NCBI RefSeq assembly: GCF_001469955.1
Contig: NZ_LOPU01000030.1
Location: 62,001-126,000, forward strand
Direction of reading: 5' to 3'
From: Haloprofundus marisrubri
GTDB lineage: Archaea; Halobacteriota; Halobacteria; Halobacteriales; Haloferacaceae
DNA: 64,000 bases
The position numbers and the translations under genes were made by a program. The notes under the pieces are model-generated. The model was not told the DNA's origin, did not search any database, and saw nothing but the letters and a program-made list of their open reading frames with translations. Shown piece after piece: positions 20,672 to 29,945 of the stretch (the first letter of the stretch is position 1; the number at the start of each line of letters is the position of its first letter).

Positions 20672-21142
20672 TTACGCCGTGGGCGTCGTCGACTCGTCAC
20701 CGCAGGCATCGGGAGTCGCCATCGACCAGATACCGAGTCGTCCCTCGTGGTCGATTTTCACCAGAAGCCGATAACACGGCGCGTCGCCGAGGTCCGAAAG
20801 CGCGAACGTCTCCCAGTTCTCGGCGCCGTCGAGACGTGCGGAGATAACGTACGACCCGGGTGTCTCGCTCCACGACAAGTCCAGCGTCTCGCCGTCTGAG
20901 ACGTTGTTCTCGACACCGTCGAGTTCGTGGGAGGTCCAGTGGACGAGTTCGCCGTCGCGTCGGACGATGAGGTCGATACTGTGTGCCTCGACGTGTGAGT
21001 TGCCGAGGTGGAGTTCGCTCAGTTGCGTCGACGCCTCGGACTCGCCGAGAACGCCGGCCCCGACGCACCCGCTGACGAGACCAGCGACACCGACCCCACA
21101 CGCACCCAGAATCCGTCGCCGCGTCGTCTGCGACCGTGGCAT
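20672..21142 (-). CDS. Predicted Tat-exported lipoprotein, function unknown
   Basis: 156 residues from the ATG at 21142. The N-terminus MPRSQTTRRRILGACGVGVA has a twin-arginine run and then a hydrophobic stretch ending in the lipobox LVSGC, so it should be folded inside, exported by Tat and anchored outside through the cysteine near residue 26. The mature part (about 130 residues) is beta-rich and reads like a small sandwich domain (HSIDLIVRRDGELVHWTSHEL, GSYVISARLDG). No ligand motif recognised. Confidence 0.82.
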   Translation of the reverse strand: MPRSQTTRRRILGACGVGVAGLVSGCVGAGVLGESEASTQLSELHLGNSHVEAHSIDLIVRRDGELVHWTSHELDGVENNVSDGETLDLSWSETPGSYVISARLDGAENWETFALSDLGDAPCYRLLVKIDHEGRLGIWSMATPDACGDESTTPTA

Positions 21143-21165
21143 ACGAACCACCGAAACAGTCATCG

Positions 21166-21175
21166 GATAAATACA
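21166..21175 (-). promoter_or_regulatory. TATA box of the lipoprotein gene
   Basis: TGTATTTATC on the minus strand, 28 nt before the ATG at 21142; leaderless spacing, and it supports that start. Confidence 0.65.
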
Positions 21176-21302
21176 TTCCGAGCGAATGATGAAAACCACT
21201 TGCGGCCGCCACCCGCGGGTTCGTCCCGTCGTTGTCGCACCCGAAGGAGGCCGTACCTGCCGATGGAGGTGTACTCATGGCGCTCCTCGGTAATCGGTAG
21301 CT

Positions 21303-22256
21303 ATGACCGACCCGGACATCGTCGTGTTGCGACAGAAGATTCACGGCCTCTCTGCGGAAGCGTACGCCGAGACGCTCCGAGAGCACCTCCCCGAGTACGA
21401 GGTCGCACTGGCGAAAACGCCCGCCGAGGAACGAGAGTACCTCCGAACCGCGCGCGTCGCCACCGGCTTTTCGCTCAGTCCCGACGAACTGGACGCCGCG
21501 CCGAATCTCGAACTGTTCGCCTGCGTCTACGCCGGGACCGGGCATTTGGACCTCGACGCCTTCGAAGAACACGGCGTCGCCGTGACGAACGCGTCGGGAG
21601 TTCACGGTCCGAACATCGCCGAGTACACCCTCGGTGCGATTCTCTCGTTCGCCCGCGGGTTCGACACCGCGTGGCGACGCAAGGAGCGCACCGAATGGCG
21701 CTCGTACCAAGCCACCGAACTGCAGGGAAGCACGGTGACAGTCGTCGGCCTCGGAGCCATCGGCGAGGCCGTCGTCGACCGTTTGGAGCCGTTCGGCGTC
21801 GAGACGGCAGGAGTACGCTACTCGCCGGAGAAAGGCGGTCCGACCGACGAGGTGTACGGCTTCGACGAGATTCACGAGGCGCTCGCCGACAGCGACTACG
21901 TCGTCGTCGCCGCGCCGCTGACTGACACCACGGAGAAACTCGTCGACGCCGAGGCGTTCCGGACGCTGCCGCCGCACGCCGTACTCGTCAACGTCGGCCG
22001 CGGACCCATCGTCGACACCGACGCCCTCGTCTCGACGCTCCAGACGAACGGGCTTCGCGGGGCGGCACTGGACGTGACCGACCCCGAACCGCTCCCGCAG
22101 GAGCATCCGCTCTGGTCGTTCGACAACGTGCTCATCACGCCGCACAACGCGGGCCACACGCCGAAGTACTGGGAACGCCGTGCGGACATCGTGGCGCGAA
22201 ACCTCGAACGCGCCGAGGAGACCGGCGAGTTCGAGAATCTGGAGAACCAAGCCTAG
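21303..22256 (+). CDS. D-2-hydroxyacid dehydrogenase (NAD-dependent)
   Basis: 317 residues, the usual size. NAD-binding VVGLGAIGEAVVDRL lies near 142, the active-site Arg region VNVGRGPIVDTDAL near 229, the Glu in DVTDPEPLPQEHPLW near 258 and the catalytic His in TPHNAGHTPKYW near 281. It reduces or oxidises 2-oxo/2-hydroxy acids of D configuration; haloarchaeal homologues (Haloferax DDH) act on a range of 2-oxo acids. Convergent with the FAH-family gene, 54 bp apart. Confidence 0.93.
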   Translation: MTDPDIVVLRQKIHGLSAEAYAETLREHLPEYEVALAKTPAEEREYLRTARVATGFSLSPDELDAAPNLELFACVYAGTGHLDLDAFEEHGVAVTNASGVHGPNIAEYTLGAILSFARGFDTAWRRKERTEWRSYQATELQGSTVTVVGLGAIGEAVVDRLEPFGVETAGVRYSPEKGGPTDEVYGFDEIHEALADSDYVVVAAPLTDTTEKLVDAEAFRTLPPHAVLVNVGRGPIVDTDALVSTLQTNGLRGAALDVTDPEPLPQEHPLWSFDNVLITPHNAGHTPKYWERRADIVARNLERAEETGEFENLENQA

Positions 22257-22310
22257 CGGATTCGACCGGCCGCCTGCGACCCAAAACAGAAACAGAAACC
22301 GTGCCGCCTG

Positions 22311-23021
22311 CTATTCGACTGCGTTCCGCAGCGTCCCGATACCCTCGTAGGTGATTTCGACCACGTCGCCCGGTTCGATGGTTCCGGGGTTCGCGGGACT
22401 GCCGAACGCGATGGCGTCGCCCGGTTGGAAGGTGAATCGCTTCGAGAGGTAGGAGACGATTTCGTAGGGGCCGAACAGCATCAGTTCGGTGTTCGCCTCT
22501 TGTCGTCTTTCGCCGCTCACGTCGGTGTGCATATCGAGGTTCCGCGGGTCCAACTCCGTCTCTATCCACGGGCCGAGCGGCCCGGAGCCGTCGAACGCCT
22601 TTCTCGCGGTTCGACCCTGCTGGTCGAGGGCGTCCACGTCGTTCATGATGGTGTAGCCGCGGACGTACTCGGGGACTTCCTCGGGCGAGATGTCGTGGCA
22701 CTCCTCGTCGACGACGGCGACGAGTTCGCCCGCGTACGTGAGTTCCTCGGTGAACTCGGGGTACGGAATCGGTTGCTCGTGTGCGATTACGGAGGTCGAC
22801 GGTTTGATGAAGAAGTCCGGTTCCTCGGGTCGCTCGTACTCCATCTGGTCGAGCGTCGCGGCGTAGTTTCGGCCGACGCAGTACAGCGCCGAGGGTTCGC
22901 ACGGCGCGAGCAATGGGCCGTCTTCGCTGACGACGTACTCGCCGTCGTCAGTTAGGACAGTTCCGTCTCGGTACTCGCCCTCGCGCGGGCCGTCCGGGGT
23001 CTGGATGCGGGCGATTCGCAT
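22311..23021 (-). CDS. Fumarylacetoacetate hydrolase family protein
   Basis: 236 residues from the ATG at 23021 (MRIARIQTPDGPREGEY). The catalytic/metal region includes YCVGRNYAATLDQM near 64, FIKPSTSVIAHEQPIPYP near 88, the metal-binding EELTYAGELVAVVDEECHD near 105 and GYTIMNDVDALDQQ near 140, ending in PGDVVEITYEGIGTLRNAV. Members hydrolyse C-C bonds in fumarylacetoacetate, acylpyruvates or hydratase/isomerase intermediates in aromatic breakdown. The specific substrate is not evident. The 234-bp upstream gap contains no gene I can support. Confidence 0.92.
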   Translation of the reverse strand: MRIARIQTPDGPREGEYRDGTVLTDDGEYVVSEDGPLLAPCEPSALYCVGRNYAATLDQMEYERPEEPDFFIKPSTSVIAHEQPIPYPEFTEELTYAGELVAVVDEECHDISPEEVPEYVRGYTIMNDVDALDQQGRTARKAFDGSGPLGPWIETELDPRNLDMHTDVSGERRQEANTELMLFGPYEIVSYLSKRFTFQPGDAIAFGSPANPGTIEPGDVVEITYEGIGTLRNAVE

Positions 23022-23255
23022 GGTTGTTCGTCTGGTTACGTCTCGAAAGGCGTACCGGAAACGGCGGAGACTGCGTTTCGGGGTGTTGCAGACGCGTCCG
23101 TATCGTCCGGTGGGTCCTGCAATCTCCGACTCTGGTCCACCCAACAACGTGTGGTGTCTGTTGGTATCCTTAGATTGCGACAGGAGTTGTGTGTTGCACA
23201 CAGAGAACGGACTCAGCAAATCGTCCGTGTTCGTCTCACATCGCCGTTGGTGGGG

Positions 23256-23990
23256 TCACTCGTCACGAAGGTGTGTGGACGCCTCACGGTGACCTGCCCG
23301 TAACAGGAGGACGCCGAGAGCGACGAACCAGACGATCTGAGTGAGGCCGAAGATGCCACCGCCGATCTCACCGAGCGCGGGGATAGCCGACAGGATGCCT
23401 GCGGTCCCGACTAGGAGACCGAAGTAGTTCACCAGTCGGTGGAGTGCTCGCGTTCGTAACGCGGCGACGCTCACGAGCAACGTCCAGAGACCGCCGACGA
23501 TTTCGTTACCGCCGCCCAGTCCGTCGATGACCGGGCTGACTGCCAGCCAGACTGTGGTCGCCTGCGCCGGGTCGGTACTGTAGAGGTCAACGACGACGCC
23601 CGTCGCGAGGTTGGCAATCATCCCGCTGGCGATGACAAGACCGGCCCAGATGAGCCCGAATGCGGTCGTCGCGCGCATCAGCATCGGTGCGTCGGTCTTG
23701 AGACGCTCATGGAGCGCCAACACGAGCGCCACCAAGACGGCACCGAAGACCACGTAGATGAGCAGATACATCGCGTACAGGCTGGTCTCGTTCGCGACGA
23801 ACAGTTCGATCTGTTGGAGCGGTCCGGTGACGCTCGCGAAATCGAGAATCACGAGGAAGTACGCGATACCGGCCATGTAGATGGCCGCCTCGGTCAGTGC
23901 GGCGATGCCGCCGATCCGCAGATAGTTCCATCGCCCCGCCGTGGGCGACCGTTCGATACCCTCCACTGGTTGGCCCGTCGTTGCTGCCAT
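23256..23990 (-). CDS. Polytopic membrane protein, DUF4386-like
   Basis: 244 residues from the ATG at 23990 (MAATTGQPVEGIERS). Six hydrophobic segments are visible, spanning about 28-50, 70-92, 107-128, 150-170, 180-200 and 210-235. The pattern, including GGGNEIVGGLWTLL, fits the DUF4386 group of small integral membrane proteins of unknown function. An upstream in-frame start (24053) would add an unrelated 21-residue leader. Confidence 0.72.
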   Translation of the reverse strand: MAATTGQPVEGIERSPTAGRWNYLRIGGIAALTEAAIYMAGIAYFLVILDFASVTGPLQQIELFVANETSLYAMYLLIYVVFGAVLVALVLALHERLKTDAPMLMRATTAFGLIWAGLVIASGMIANLATGVVVDLYSTDPAQATTVWLAVSPVIDGLGGGNEIVGGLWTLLVSVAALRTRALHRLVNYFGLLVGTAGILSAIPALGEIGGGIFGLTQIVWFVALGVLLLRAGHREASTHLRDE

Positions 23991-24349
23991 ATTCCTCGCC
24001 ACAGTGACATTATCGGCAGAGAAGATAGCTGTGTCGAGTACGCCCCTCTCCACCGGTCAGACTGCCGACGCTCCGGAGGCGAATCAGATGCAACTGTCAC
24101 CATACTTGACACACAGCGAGAGAACGCGTCAGCATCGAGAAGGCGCGACTGTGAAGCCGGCTACTTGACCGGATTGCGCCCGAGCAGCGTCGCAATCTTT
24201 GCGAGTACACTCAGGAGAGGTCGCTGAAGCCACCATGGGACTCCTGCGAAACGGACGTCCGCTCGGTAGTGAGAGAGGAGTGCTTTTGGTCGAGTTTTTA
24301 CCGAGCGAGGGCGGCGTAGCCGCCCGAGCGCAGCGTAAAAGGTCGTGGT
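23991..24349. other. Intergenic region with hairpin downstream of asd
   Basis: No supportable gene. A perfect 7-bp inverted repeat with a 3-nt loop, GGGCGGC-GTA-GCCGCCC, lies at 24309-24325, some 25 bp past the asd stop, flanked by T- or A-runs on both sides (GTTTTTACC at 24294, CGTAAAA at 24333). It is a candidate terminator for asd. The rest (24000-24290) is ordinary GC-moderate spacer. Confidence 0.45.
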
Positions 24350-25384
24350 TTAGACCCAGCCTTCCTCGACCAACAACTCGCCGTTGAGTACGCTCGCGCC
24401 CGCCGCGCCGCGAATCGTGTTGTGTGCGAGGCAGTTGTATTTGATACCCGTGCTCGTCTCCTGAATGCCGCCGGCGGAGATAGCCATCCCATCGCCGTGC
24501 ATCCGGTCGAGACGCGGTTGCGGCCGCGTCGGTTCCTCGAAGACGTGGATGAGCGGGTCCGGGGCGCTCGGGAGGTCGATACCGGGGAACTCGCGCATCG
24601 CGTCCGCGACGTCGTCGACGGAAGGGTCCTCCGCTAACTCTGCGAAGACGTTTTCGAGGTGGCCGTCGAGCGTCGGAATACGGTTACACGAGGCCGAAAC
24701 GTCGGCGTCGTGCAGCGAGAGCTCCGCACCGTCGAACGAGCCGAGCAGTTTGCGGGACTCGCTCTCCATCTTCTCCTCTTCGCCGCCGATGTGCGGGATG
24801 GCGTTGTCGATAATCTCCATCGAGGTGACGCCGGAGTAGCCCGCGCCAGAAACGGCCTGTAGAGTAGAGACGTGGACGCGTTCGAGGCCGAACGCGTCGA
24901 GAGCGGCGAGCGTCGGCGTCATGGTGATAGTCGAGCAGTTGGGGTTCTTGATGAGCGCGCCGTCCCAGCCGCGTTCGTCGCGTTGAACCTCGATGAGGCC
25001 GAGGTGGTCGGCGTTGACCTCCGGGATGGTGAGCGGTACGTCGGGAGCCATTCGGTCGTTCGAGGAGTTAGAGGAGACGACGAAGCCGGCTTCGGCGAAC
25101 GCCGGTTCGACGTCGGCGGCCGCAGAGGAGGGAAGCGAGGAGAAGACGAGGTCCAAGTCCTCGGGCACGTCGTCGACGGCGGTTCGTCGGACTTCCATTT
25201 CGGCGACATCGTCCGGGATGGGCGTGTCGACGCGCCATTTCGCGGCCTCTCGGTAGCTCTTGCCTGCGCTCTCGTCGCTCGCGGTGACCGCCGCGAGTTC
25301 GAACGTCGGGTGGTCGTCGAGAAGTTGGATGAATCGCTGTCCGACTGCGCCGGTGGCGCCGAGAATGCCAACGCGTACTGTCAT
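24350..25384 (-). CDS. asd: Aspartate-semialdehyde dehydrogenase
   Basis: 344 residues from the ATG at 25384 (MTVRVGILGATGAVGQRF), with the NADP-binding loop GATGAVG and the catalytic cysteine in KNPNCSTITMTPTL near residue 149. Other family residues include SGAGYSGVTSMEIIDN near 182 and the C-terminal GGIQETSTGIKYNCLAHNTIRGAAGASVLNGELL. It reduces aspartyl phosphate to aspartate semialdehyde, the branch point to lysine, threonine and methionine. This is the archaeal/fungal-type Asd. Confidence 0.95.
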   Translation of the reverse strand: MTVRVGILGATGAVGQRFIQLLDDHPTFELAAVTASDESAGKSYREAAKWRVDTPIPDDVAEMEVRRTAVDDVPEDLDLVFSSLPSSAAADVEPAFAEAGFVVSSNSSNDRMAPDVPLTIPEVNADHLGLIEVQRDERGWDGALIKNPNCSTITMTPTLAALDAFGLERVHVSTLQAVSGAGYSGVTSMEIIDNAIPHIGGEEEKMESESRKLLGSFDGAELSLHDADVSASCNRIPTLDGHLENVFAELAEDPSVDDVADAMREFPGIDLPSAPDPLIHVFEEPTRPQPRLDRMHGDGMAISAGGIQETSTGIKYNCLAHNTIRGAAGASVLNGELLVEEGWV

Positions 25385-25407
25385 TAGCGTGTGGGTGGGT
25401 GACACTC

Positions 25408-25414
25408 CCATAAG
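25408..25414 (-). promoter_or_regulatory. TATA box of asd
   Basis: CTTATGG on the minus strand, 27 nt before the ATG at 25384; the transcript is probably leaderless. Confidence 0.6.
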
Positions 25415-25560
25415 TGGGTTCGGATTCGGGCGCAATCTTGCGGAAATTCGTGAACATTGAGCGGTTTGACGGCTGTTTTGGCCGTTTGCCCACAAACCGT
25501 CGGCAGTGGCCCGCGTCGGCCGTGGGTCTCTCGCCGAAGCGGGTCGAAACCGGTATGAGG

Positions 25561-25790
25561 CCGGGTCGGGTAGTTCGACTGCGTGCCTTTAGTCCCCGCC
25601 CGAGTGTTCCCACTTCGGGAGCGATGACCGCGCGGCGAACCCGGGCACGTGACATCAGTGCAACCGTCGTCCGGCCCAAAGAGACGACTGCCTGGCACGA
25701 GGGTTTCCCGGCCGACGCGGCATGCCGCCACGGGATGAGGCCGGCCGTTAGTGTCCCGGGCAACATTCTACATTCACGAGAGACAACTCT
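25561..25790. other. GC-rich structured intergenic region, candidate non-coding RNA
   Basis: Between asd and cspA there are 680 bp with no convincing gene. The 25580-25760 portion carries clustered inverted repeats: CGTGCC/GGCACG (25582-25587 with 25644-25649) enclosing a hairpin CCCGA-GTG-TTCC-CAC-TCGGG (about 25598-25619); GTCGTC/GACGAC (about 25667-25688); CCGGCC/GGCCGG (25708-25713 with 25739-25744) enclosing the palindrome GCGGCATGCCGC. I looked for RNase P and SRP RNA core motifs on both strands and did not find them, and it is not a tRNA. It may be an unrecognised RNA, or a GC-rich relic. The remainder (25790-26030) is less structured. Confidence 0.45.
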
Positions 25791-26030
25791 GCGAGAGAGA
25801 TACGGCCCGGAGCGTCAGTGTGAGGGACCACTCCGTCGAAATCCGCATCCGGCGGACAGCGTCACTACGCTTCAGTTAGGAACCGACGATACTACAGAAG
25901 CTCGTCTAATACACACCGAACCGGTCGGTCACAGCGTACAAACGCGGCGGAGACGAAACGTTTGTCCACAGTTTTCCCAATGGATTCACTGATGGTCAAT
26001 TTATCCCGCCGCCCGTCGCTACAAATTCGC

Positions 26031-26040
26031 AAGCCTTATT
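26031..26040 (+). promoter_or_regulatory. TATA box of cspA
   Basis: AAGCCTTATT centred about 30 nt before the cspA ATG at 26068, so the mRNA has little or no leader. Confidence 0.65.
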
Positions 26041-26067
26041 CGTGGACGGCGATTGGGTTCAGAAGCA

Positions 26068-26262
26068 ATGGCGAAAGGCGAAGTTGATTTCTTCAACGAC
26101 ACTGGCGGCTACGGTTTCATCTCGACTGACGACGCGGACGACGACGTGTTCTTCCACATGGAAGACGTTGGCGGCCCGGACCTCGAAGAGGGTCAGGAAG
26201 TCGAATTCGACATCGAGCAGGCCCCGAAAGGCCCGCGCGCGACGAACCTCACCCGTCTGTAA
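26068..26262 (+). CDS. cspA: Cold-shock domain protein
   Basis: 64 residues. The RNP1-like motif KGEVDFFNDTGGYGFIS (residues 3-19) and RNP2-like DDVFFHMEDV mark an OB-fold cold-shock protein that binds single-stranded nucleic acids. The length is right for CspA, with haloarchaeal acidic replacements (VGGPDLEEGQEVEFDIEQ). Start at 26068 follows the promoter spacing; a 15-bp upstream alternative only adds MGSEA. Acts in the cytoplasm as an RNA chaperone. Confidence 0.95.
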   Translation: MAKGEVDFFNDTGGYGFISTDDADDDVFFHMEDVGGPDLEEGQEVEFDIEQAPKGPRATNLTRL

Positions 26263-26276
26263 AACTGTTTAGTACG

Positions 26277-26321
26277 CCGCTTCTCGCGGCAAAACGACCC
26301 CACATTCTGTTATTTTTAATC
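26277..26321 (+). terminator. Probable cspA terminator
   Basis: A short hairpin, GCCGC-TTCTC-GCGGC (26277-26291), is followed 16 bp on by the T-rich run TTATTTTTAA ending near 26320. T-runs are the main archaeal termination signal. Confidence 0.55.
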
Positions 26322-26411
26322 CGTCAGTAGCGACGCGGCATCGCGTAGCAACACGACAGCAACCACCAAACGACGAGCGGTCGCTGCGTTCCGGACCAAC
26401 GCCCTCCTACC

Positions 26412-26987
26412 TCACAGCCGACGGCCCGACTCGAATCGCTCGTCGACGAGATACACGTCGCCGTCTCGGCATTCGACTTCGATGGGGTCGAGCGACTGGC
26501 CGCGGCATGGCCCGCGCGTACAGAACCCGTCACCGCGGACGAACCGCGCGCCGTGTTCGTGACAGACGATGTGGTCGTCGGTTGTTCGCGCGCCGAACCC
26601 GGGGTCGAGGCGGACGTGTGGTTTGTGCGGACAGGAGTTCCGCCACGCGTACACGTCGTCGCCGCTGCGTTCGAGTATCCCCTCGGCGCCACGCTGGCCG
26701 TGTATCGCCTCGAATCGAAGCGTCCCTCGCTCGGGAACGTCGTCGACGGCGGCCAACAGGCGCGCGTCGTCGGTGTCGGGTTCGTCGTCCGGGTCATCTG
26801 TAGCAGTCGAGTTGTCGCTCTCGGGAGTGCTGGTGGCGTCGTCGGCGTCGCTCGCCAACCGGTCGTCGTCGACGCTGAATCTGAACGTCGCGTCGTCGAC
26901 TTCGACTGACCCTTCGGTGTCGTAGATTCGAACCGTCTCCTCTCCGTCGTCCGTCTCGACTGTGACTCGGATAGCGTCGTCGTCCAT
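26412..26987 (-). CDS. Rieske [2Fe-2S] domain protein
   Basis: 191 residues. The C-terminal half (about 80-190) is a Rieske domain: SCPHKPHVRL supplies Cys-x-His near 118 and IVCHEHGARF supplies Cys-x-x-His near 140, the four ligands of the 2Fe-2S cluster; FCTRGPCRGQSLDPIEV follows. The N-terminal 80 residues form a small beta domain (VTVETDDGEETVRIYDTEGSVEV) and a low-complexity Asp/Ser/Thr linker. No membrane anchor, so a soluble ferredoxin-like electron carrier or dioxygenase component. No oxygenase subunit is adjacent. Confidence 0.88.
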   Translation of the reverse strand: MDDDAIRVTVETDDGEETVRIYDTEGSVEVDDATFRFSVDDDRLASDADDATSTPESDNSTATDDPDDEPDTDDARLLAAVDDVPERGTLRFEAIHGQRGAEGILERSGDDVYAWRNSCPHKPHVRLDPGFGARTTDDHIVCHEHGARFVRGDGFCTRGPCRGQSLDPIEVECRDGDVYLVDERFESGRRL

Positions 26988-27118
26988 CTATCGGTGCCCA
27001 CGGGCGCGAGCAACGATAGCTTGTCGGCGGCACACCTCGGCGTCACCCTCGGCGCCGCGTCGTGACGAAACGTTCCGGCATGACCAGAGTCATTGCCGCA
27101 CCGATTCTCTTCGACGGT

Positions 27119-28111
27119 ATGTCAGCGGAACCCGTCTACGAGGTAGGAATCGTCGGCTGTGGGGTCATCGGCACCCGCCTCGCCGAGTCGTTTGCCGCCC
27201 ACGAGCGGACGAACGTCTGGGGCGCGTGTGACCTCGTCGAGTCGAAAGTCGAGACGTTCGCAGACGAGTACGACTGCGCGTCGTTCACCGACCATCGAGC
27301 ACTGGTCGAGAGCGACGCCGTCGACGTCGTCTACGTCGGCGTGCCGCCCGTGAACCACCTCGAAATCACGCGGTCGGCACTCGAAGCCGACACTCACGTC
27401 GTCTGTGAGAAACCCATCGCCGAAAACGCCGCCGAAGGCGAAAAGATGGTCGAACTCGCCACGTCGACGAATCGAACCACAGCTATCAACCTCCCGTTCC
27501 GCTACACACCGGGATTCGTCGAGATGCGAGAACGCGTCCAGAACGGCGATATCGGGACACCGAAGCGCATCTCACTCGACTTCAGGTTCCCGCAGTGGCC
27601 CCGCGAGTGGCAGGACGTTTCGTGGCTCGAAAGCAGAGAACAGGGCGGCCCACTCCGCGAAGTCGGGACCCACTTCCTGTTCGGCGTGCAGGAAATATTC
27701 GGCTCCATCGACCGACTCAGCGCCGACGTGACGTACACCGGCCCCGAAACGTACGAGGACTCTATCGTCGGCTACTTCGAGGCCGACGGCGTCCATGGGA
27801 CGCTCGATTTGCTCTGCAATCACCAGCAGTCTGAGGAGAACTCGATTACGGTCGTCGGCTCAGAGTCGTCGCTCACGCTGACCGAGTGGTACAAACTCGT
27901 CGAGAACCGCGGTGAACCCGGCGACGAGGACGGGACGACGCTCAACGAGATGCGCGAACAGACGACGCTGACGCTCGTCGACGAGTTCGTCACCGCGCTC
28001 GACGGCGGCGACGGCGACCTTGTCTCGTTCGAGGAGGCCTATCGGGTCCAGCGAGCAGTCGACGCGGTGTTCGCGTCCGAAGGAACGATGCAGGACCTCA
28101 GCGCGGAGTAA
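27119..28111 (+). CDS. Gfo/Idh/MocA family oxidoreductase
   Basis: 330 residues from the ATG at 27119. NAD(P)-binding GIVGCGVIGTRLAESF lies near residue 8 and the family's catalytic-site EKP motif is VVCEKPIAENAAEGEKM near 95. The C-terminal alpha/beta domain includes GGPLREVGTHFLFG near 178. Such enzymes oxidise sugars, inositols or their derivatives, or use them in cell-surface glycan synthesis; the substrate cannot be read. Starts at 27062 (GTG) and 27080 are possible but would put extra residues before the Rossmann strand. Confidence 0.86.
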   Translation: MSAEPVYEVGIVGCGVIGTRLAESFAAHERTNVWGACDLVESKVETFADEYDCASFTDHRALVESDAVDVVYVGVPPVNHLEITRSALEADTHVVCEKPIAENAAEGEKMVELATSTNRTTAINLPFRYTPGFVEMRERVQNGDIGTPKRISLDFRFPQWPREWQDVSWLESREQGGPLREVGTHFLFGVQEIFGSIDRLSADVTYTGPETYEDSIVGYFEADGVHGTLDLLCNHQQSEENSITVVGSESSLTLTEWYKLVENRGEPGDEDGTTLNEMREQTTLTLVDEFVTALDGGDGDLVSFEEAYRVQRAVDAVFASEGTMQDLSAE

Positions 28112-28218
28112 ACAGCCGCTACCGACACTGGAGGACGACGCCGTGACTGTCTGCGACGGTAGCCGCCGACGACGACGATGACGCAACAGCCATATCGACG
28201 CCTCACACTCGTGGAGGT

Positions 28219-28431
28219 GTGAACCGCGAACGCTTCGTCCGACTCTCGCTTCTAGCGTTCGGACTCATCCTCGTCAGCTTTGTCGTGATGGGGACGACCA
28301 GAATCTTTCTGCCGTACTCCGTCGCTCGAATGCTCGCAGCCCCCACGTTCTTCACCGCGTTCGCGCTCGTCGTCTACCTGTTCCTCCGAGCGACGCTCTC
28401 GTTTTTCGGTGTTGTCCCTATCGAGGAGTAG
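28219..28431 (+). CDS. Small two-helix membrane protein, function unknown
   Basis: 70 residues starting from GTG: NRERFVRLSLLAFGLILVSFVVMG is a first helix and AAPTFFTAFALVVYLFLRATLSFFG a second, ending VPIEE. No family recognised. It stands alone between an oxidoreductase and hisD, 107 bp and 203 bp away. The composition is clearly membrane-protein-like, but a GTG start and short length keep confidence moderate. Confidence 0.6.
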   Translation: MNRERFVRLSLLAFGLILVSFVVMGTTRIFLPYSVARMLAAPTFFTAFALVVYLFLRATLSFFGVVPIEE

Positions 28432-28634
28432 TGAGTCTCCGAGCGGAAAGCGGAGTTTGGCGTACAGGCGGCGTGGTTCCTCGCACGCGGGGGGTCGCCG
28501 CACACCCGCCTCGTTCCCCGCGCGGCAGTCGTCAGTTCACGGGAGAGGCTGGTCGCGTTCTCGCCGATAAACGTTCGTGAGAGGACTACCCTCACTATCG
28601 GAACGTCTTTTCCCGCCGCGGTCAAAGCGCGGCC

Positions 28635-29918
28635 ATGGAAGTCAAGCGAATCGCGGACCTCGGCCCCGACGAACGCGACGCGCTGTTCGAGCGTGACGCC
28701 GGCGTCGACGCCGTCCGCAGCGACGTCCGTGACATCGTCGCCCGCGTACGCGAGGAAGGCGACGTGGCGCTCCGGGAGTTCTCCCGCGAGTTCGACGGCG
28801 TCGAAGTCGGCAACATCGACGTGACGGACCTCGCCGAACGAGCGTACGACGACATCGACGACGAGATGCGCGAGGCCATCGAGACGGCGGCTAAGAACGT
28901 CCGCGAGTTCCACGAGCGACAGGTTCCCGAGGACTGGCGCGACGATTTCTCGGGGAGAGAACTCGGCCGCCGGTTCCGCCCGCTCGAACGCGTCGGCGTC
29001 TACGTTCCCGGCGGCGCGGCCGCCTACCCGTCGAGCGCGCTGATGGGCATCATCCCGGCGAAAGTCGCGGGCGTCGAACACGTCGCCGTCGCCACGCCCC
29101 CGGCCGACGAAATCAACCCGGTGACGCTCGCGGCGATACACGCCGCCGGTGCGGACGTAGTGTACGCCGGCGGCGGCGCGCAAGCGATTTCGGCGCTCGC
29201 CTACGGTACCGAGACGGTCAACTCGGTTCAGAAAGTCGTCGGCCCCGGTAACAAGTGGGTGACTGCCGCGAAAGCCGAAGTCCGCGGCGACGTCGAAATC
29301 GACTTTCTCGCCGGCCCCAGCGAGGTGCTCGTCGTCGCCGACGAGACAGCAAGTCCACAATTCGTCGCCGCCGACCTCCTCGCACAGGCCGAACACGACG
29401 CGGAAGCGTCCGTCGTCGCCGTCACCGACGACGAAGCGACGGCGGAGGCAATCGTCGACGCGGTCGAATCCGGTATCGACGACCGAGAACGCAGCGACGT
29501 GATTCGGGAAGCGCTCGACAACGACGCGAGCGGTGTTCTGCTCGCGCGGTCGATGCCCGAAGCGGTGCTGTTCGCCGAGGAGTACGCCGCCGAACACCTC
29601 TCGATTCAGGCGCGCGACGACGAGGAACTCCTTGACCGCATCAGCAACGCCGGAAGCGTCTTCCTCGGGCCGTACACGCCCGTCGCCGCCGGTGACTACG
29701 CCTCGGGGACGAATCACGTGCTGCCGACGAACGGCGGTGCGAAACTCTATGGTGGCCTCTCGGTCGACACGTTCCTCCGGTCGACGACCGTCCAGCGACT
29801 CGACAGAGAGGGACTGGACGGCCTCTCGGAGACGATTACGACGCTCGCGGAAGCCGAGGGGTTGGAGGCGCACGCCGAGAGCGTCTGCGCCCGACTCGCT
29901 GACGAAAACGACGAGTGA
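28635..29918 (+). CDS. hisD: Histidinol dehydrogenase
   Basis: 427 residues. Diagnostic stretches include [19 protein letters not shown] near 118, [13 protein letters not shown] near 200, [15 protein letters not shown] near 226, the zinc/catalytic Glu-His in [12 protein letters not shown] near 317 and [15 protein letters not shown] near 355. It carries out the last two steps of histidine synthesis, oxidising L-histidinol to L-histidine with two NAD+. No other his gene is nearby, as is usual in haloarchaea. Confidence 0.96.
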   Translation: MEVKRIADLGPDERDALFERDAGVDAVRSDVRDIVARVREEGDVALREFSREFDGVEVGNIDVTDLAERAYDDIDDEMREAIETAAKNVREFHERQVPEDWRDDFSGRELGRRFRPLERVGVYVPGGAAAYPSSALMGIIPAKVAGVEHVAVATPPADEINPVTLAAIHAAGADVVYAGGGAQAISALAYGTETVNSVQKVVGPGNKWVTAAKAEVRGDVEIDFLAGPSEVLVVADETASPQFVAADLLAQAEHDAEASVVAVTDDEATAEAIVDAVESGIDDRERSDVIREALDNDASGVLLARSMPEAVLFAEEYAAEHLSIQARDDEELLDRISNAGSVFLGPYTPVAAGDYASGTNHVLPTNGGAKLYGGLSVDTFLRSTTVQRLDREGLDGLSETITTLAEAEGLEAHAESVCARLADENDE

Positions 29919-29945
29919 AGCGACACACTCCCCGCAGCGCGAGAA

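Noticed and set aside
25384-25766. Reading frames on the minus strand in the asd-cspA gap
   Set aside because: Composition (Arg/Thr/Cys-rich, no conserved pattern) and overlap with strong hairpins do not support a protein.
25561-25790. RNase P RNA or SRP 7S RNA
   Set aside because: Neither the GGAAAGTC/ACAGAA cores of RNase P nor the GGAA plus AGCAGCC helix-8 signature of SRP RNA was found on either strand.
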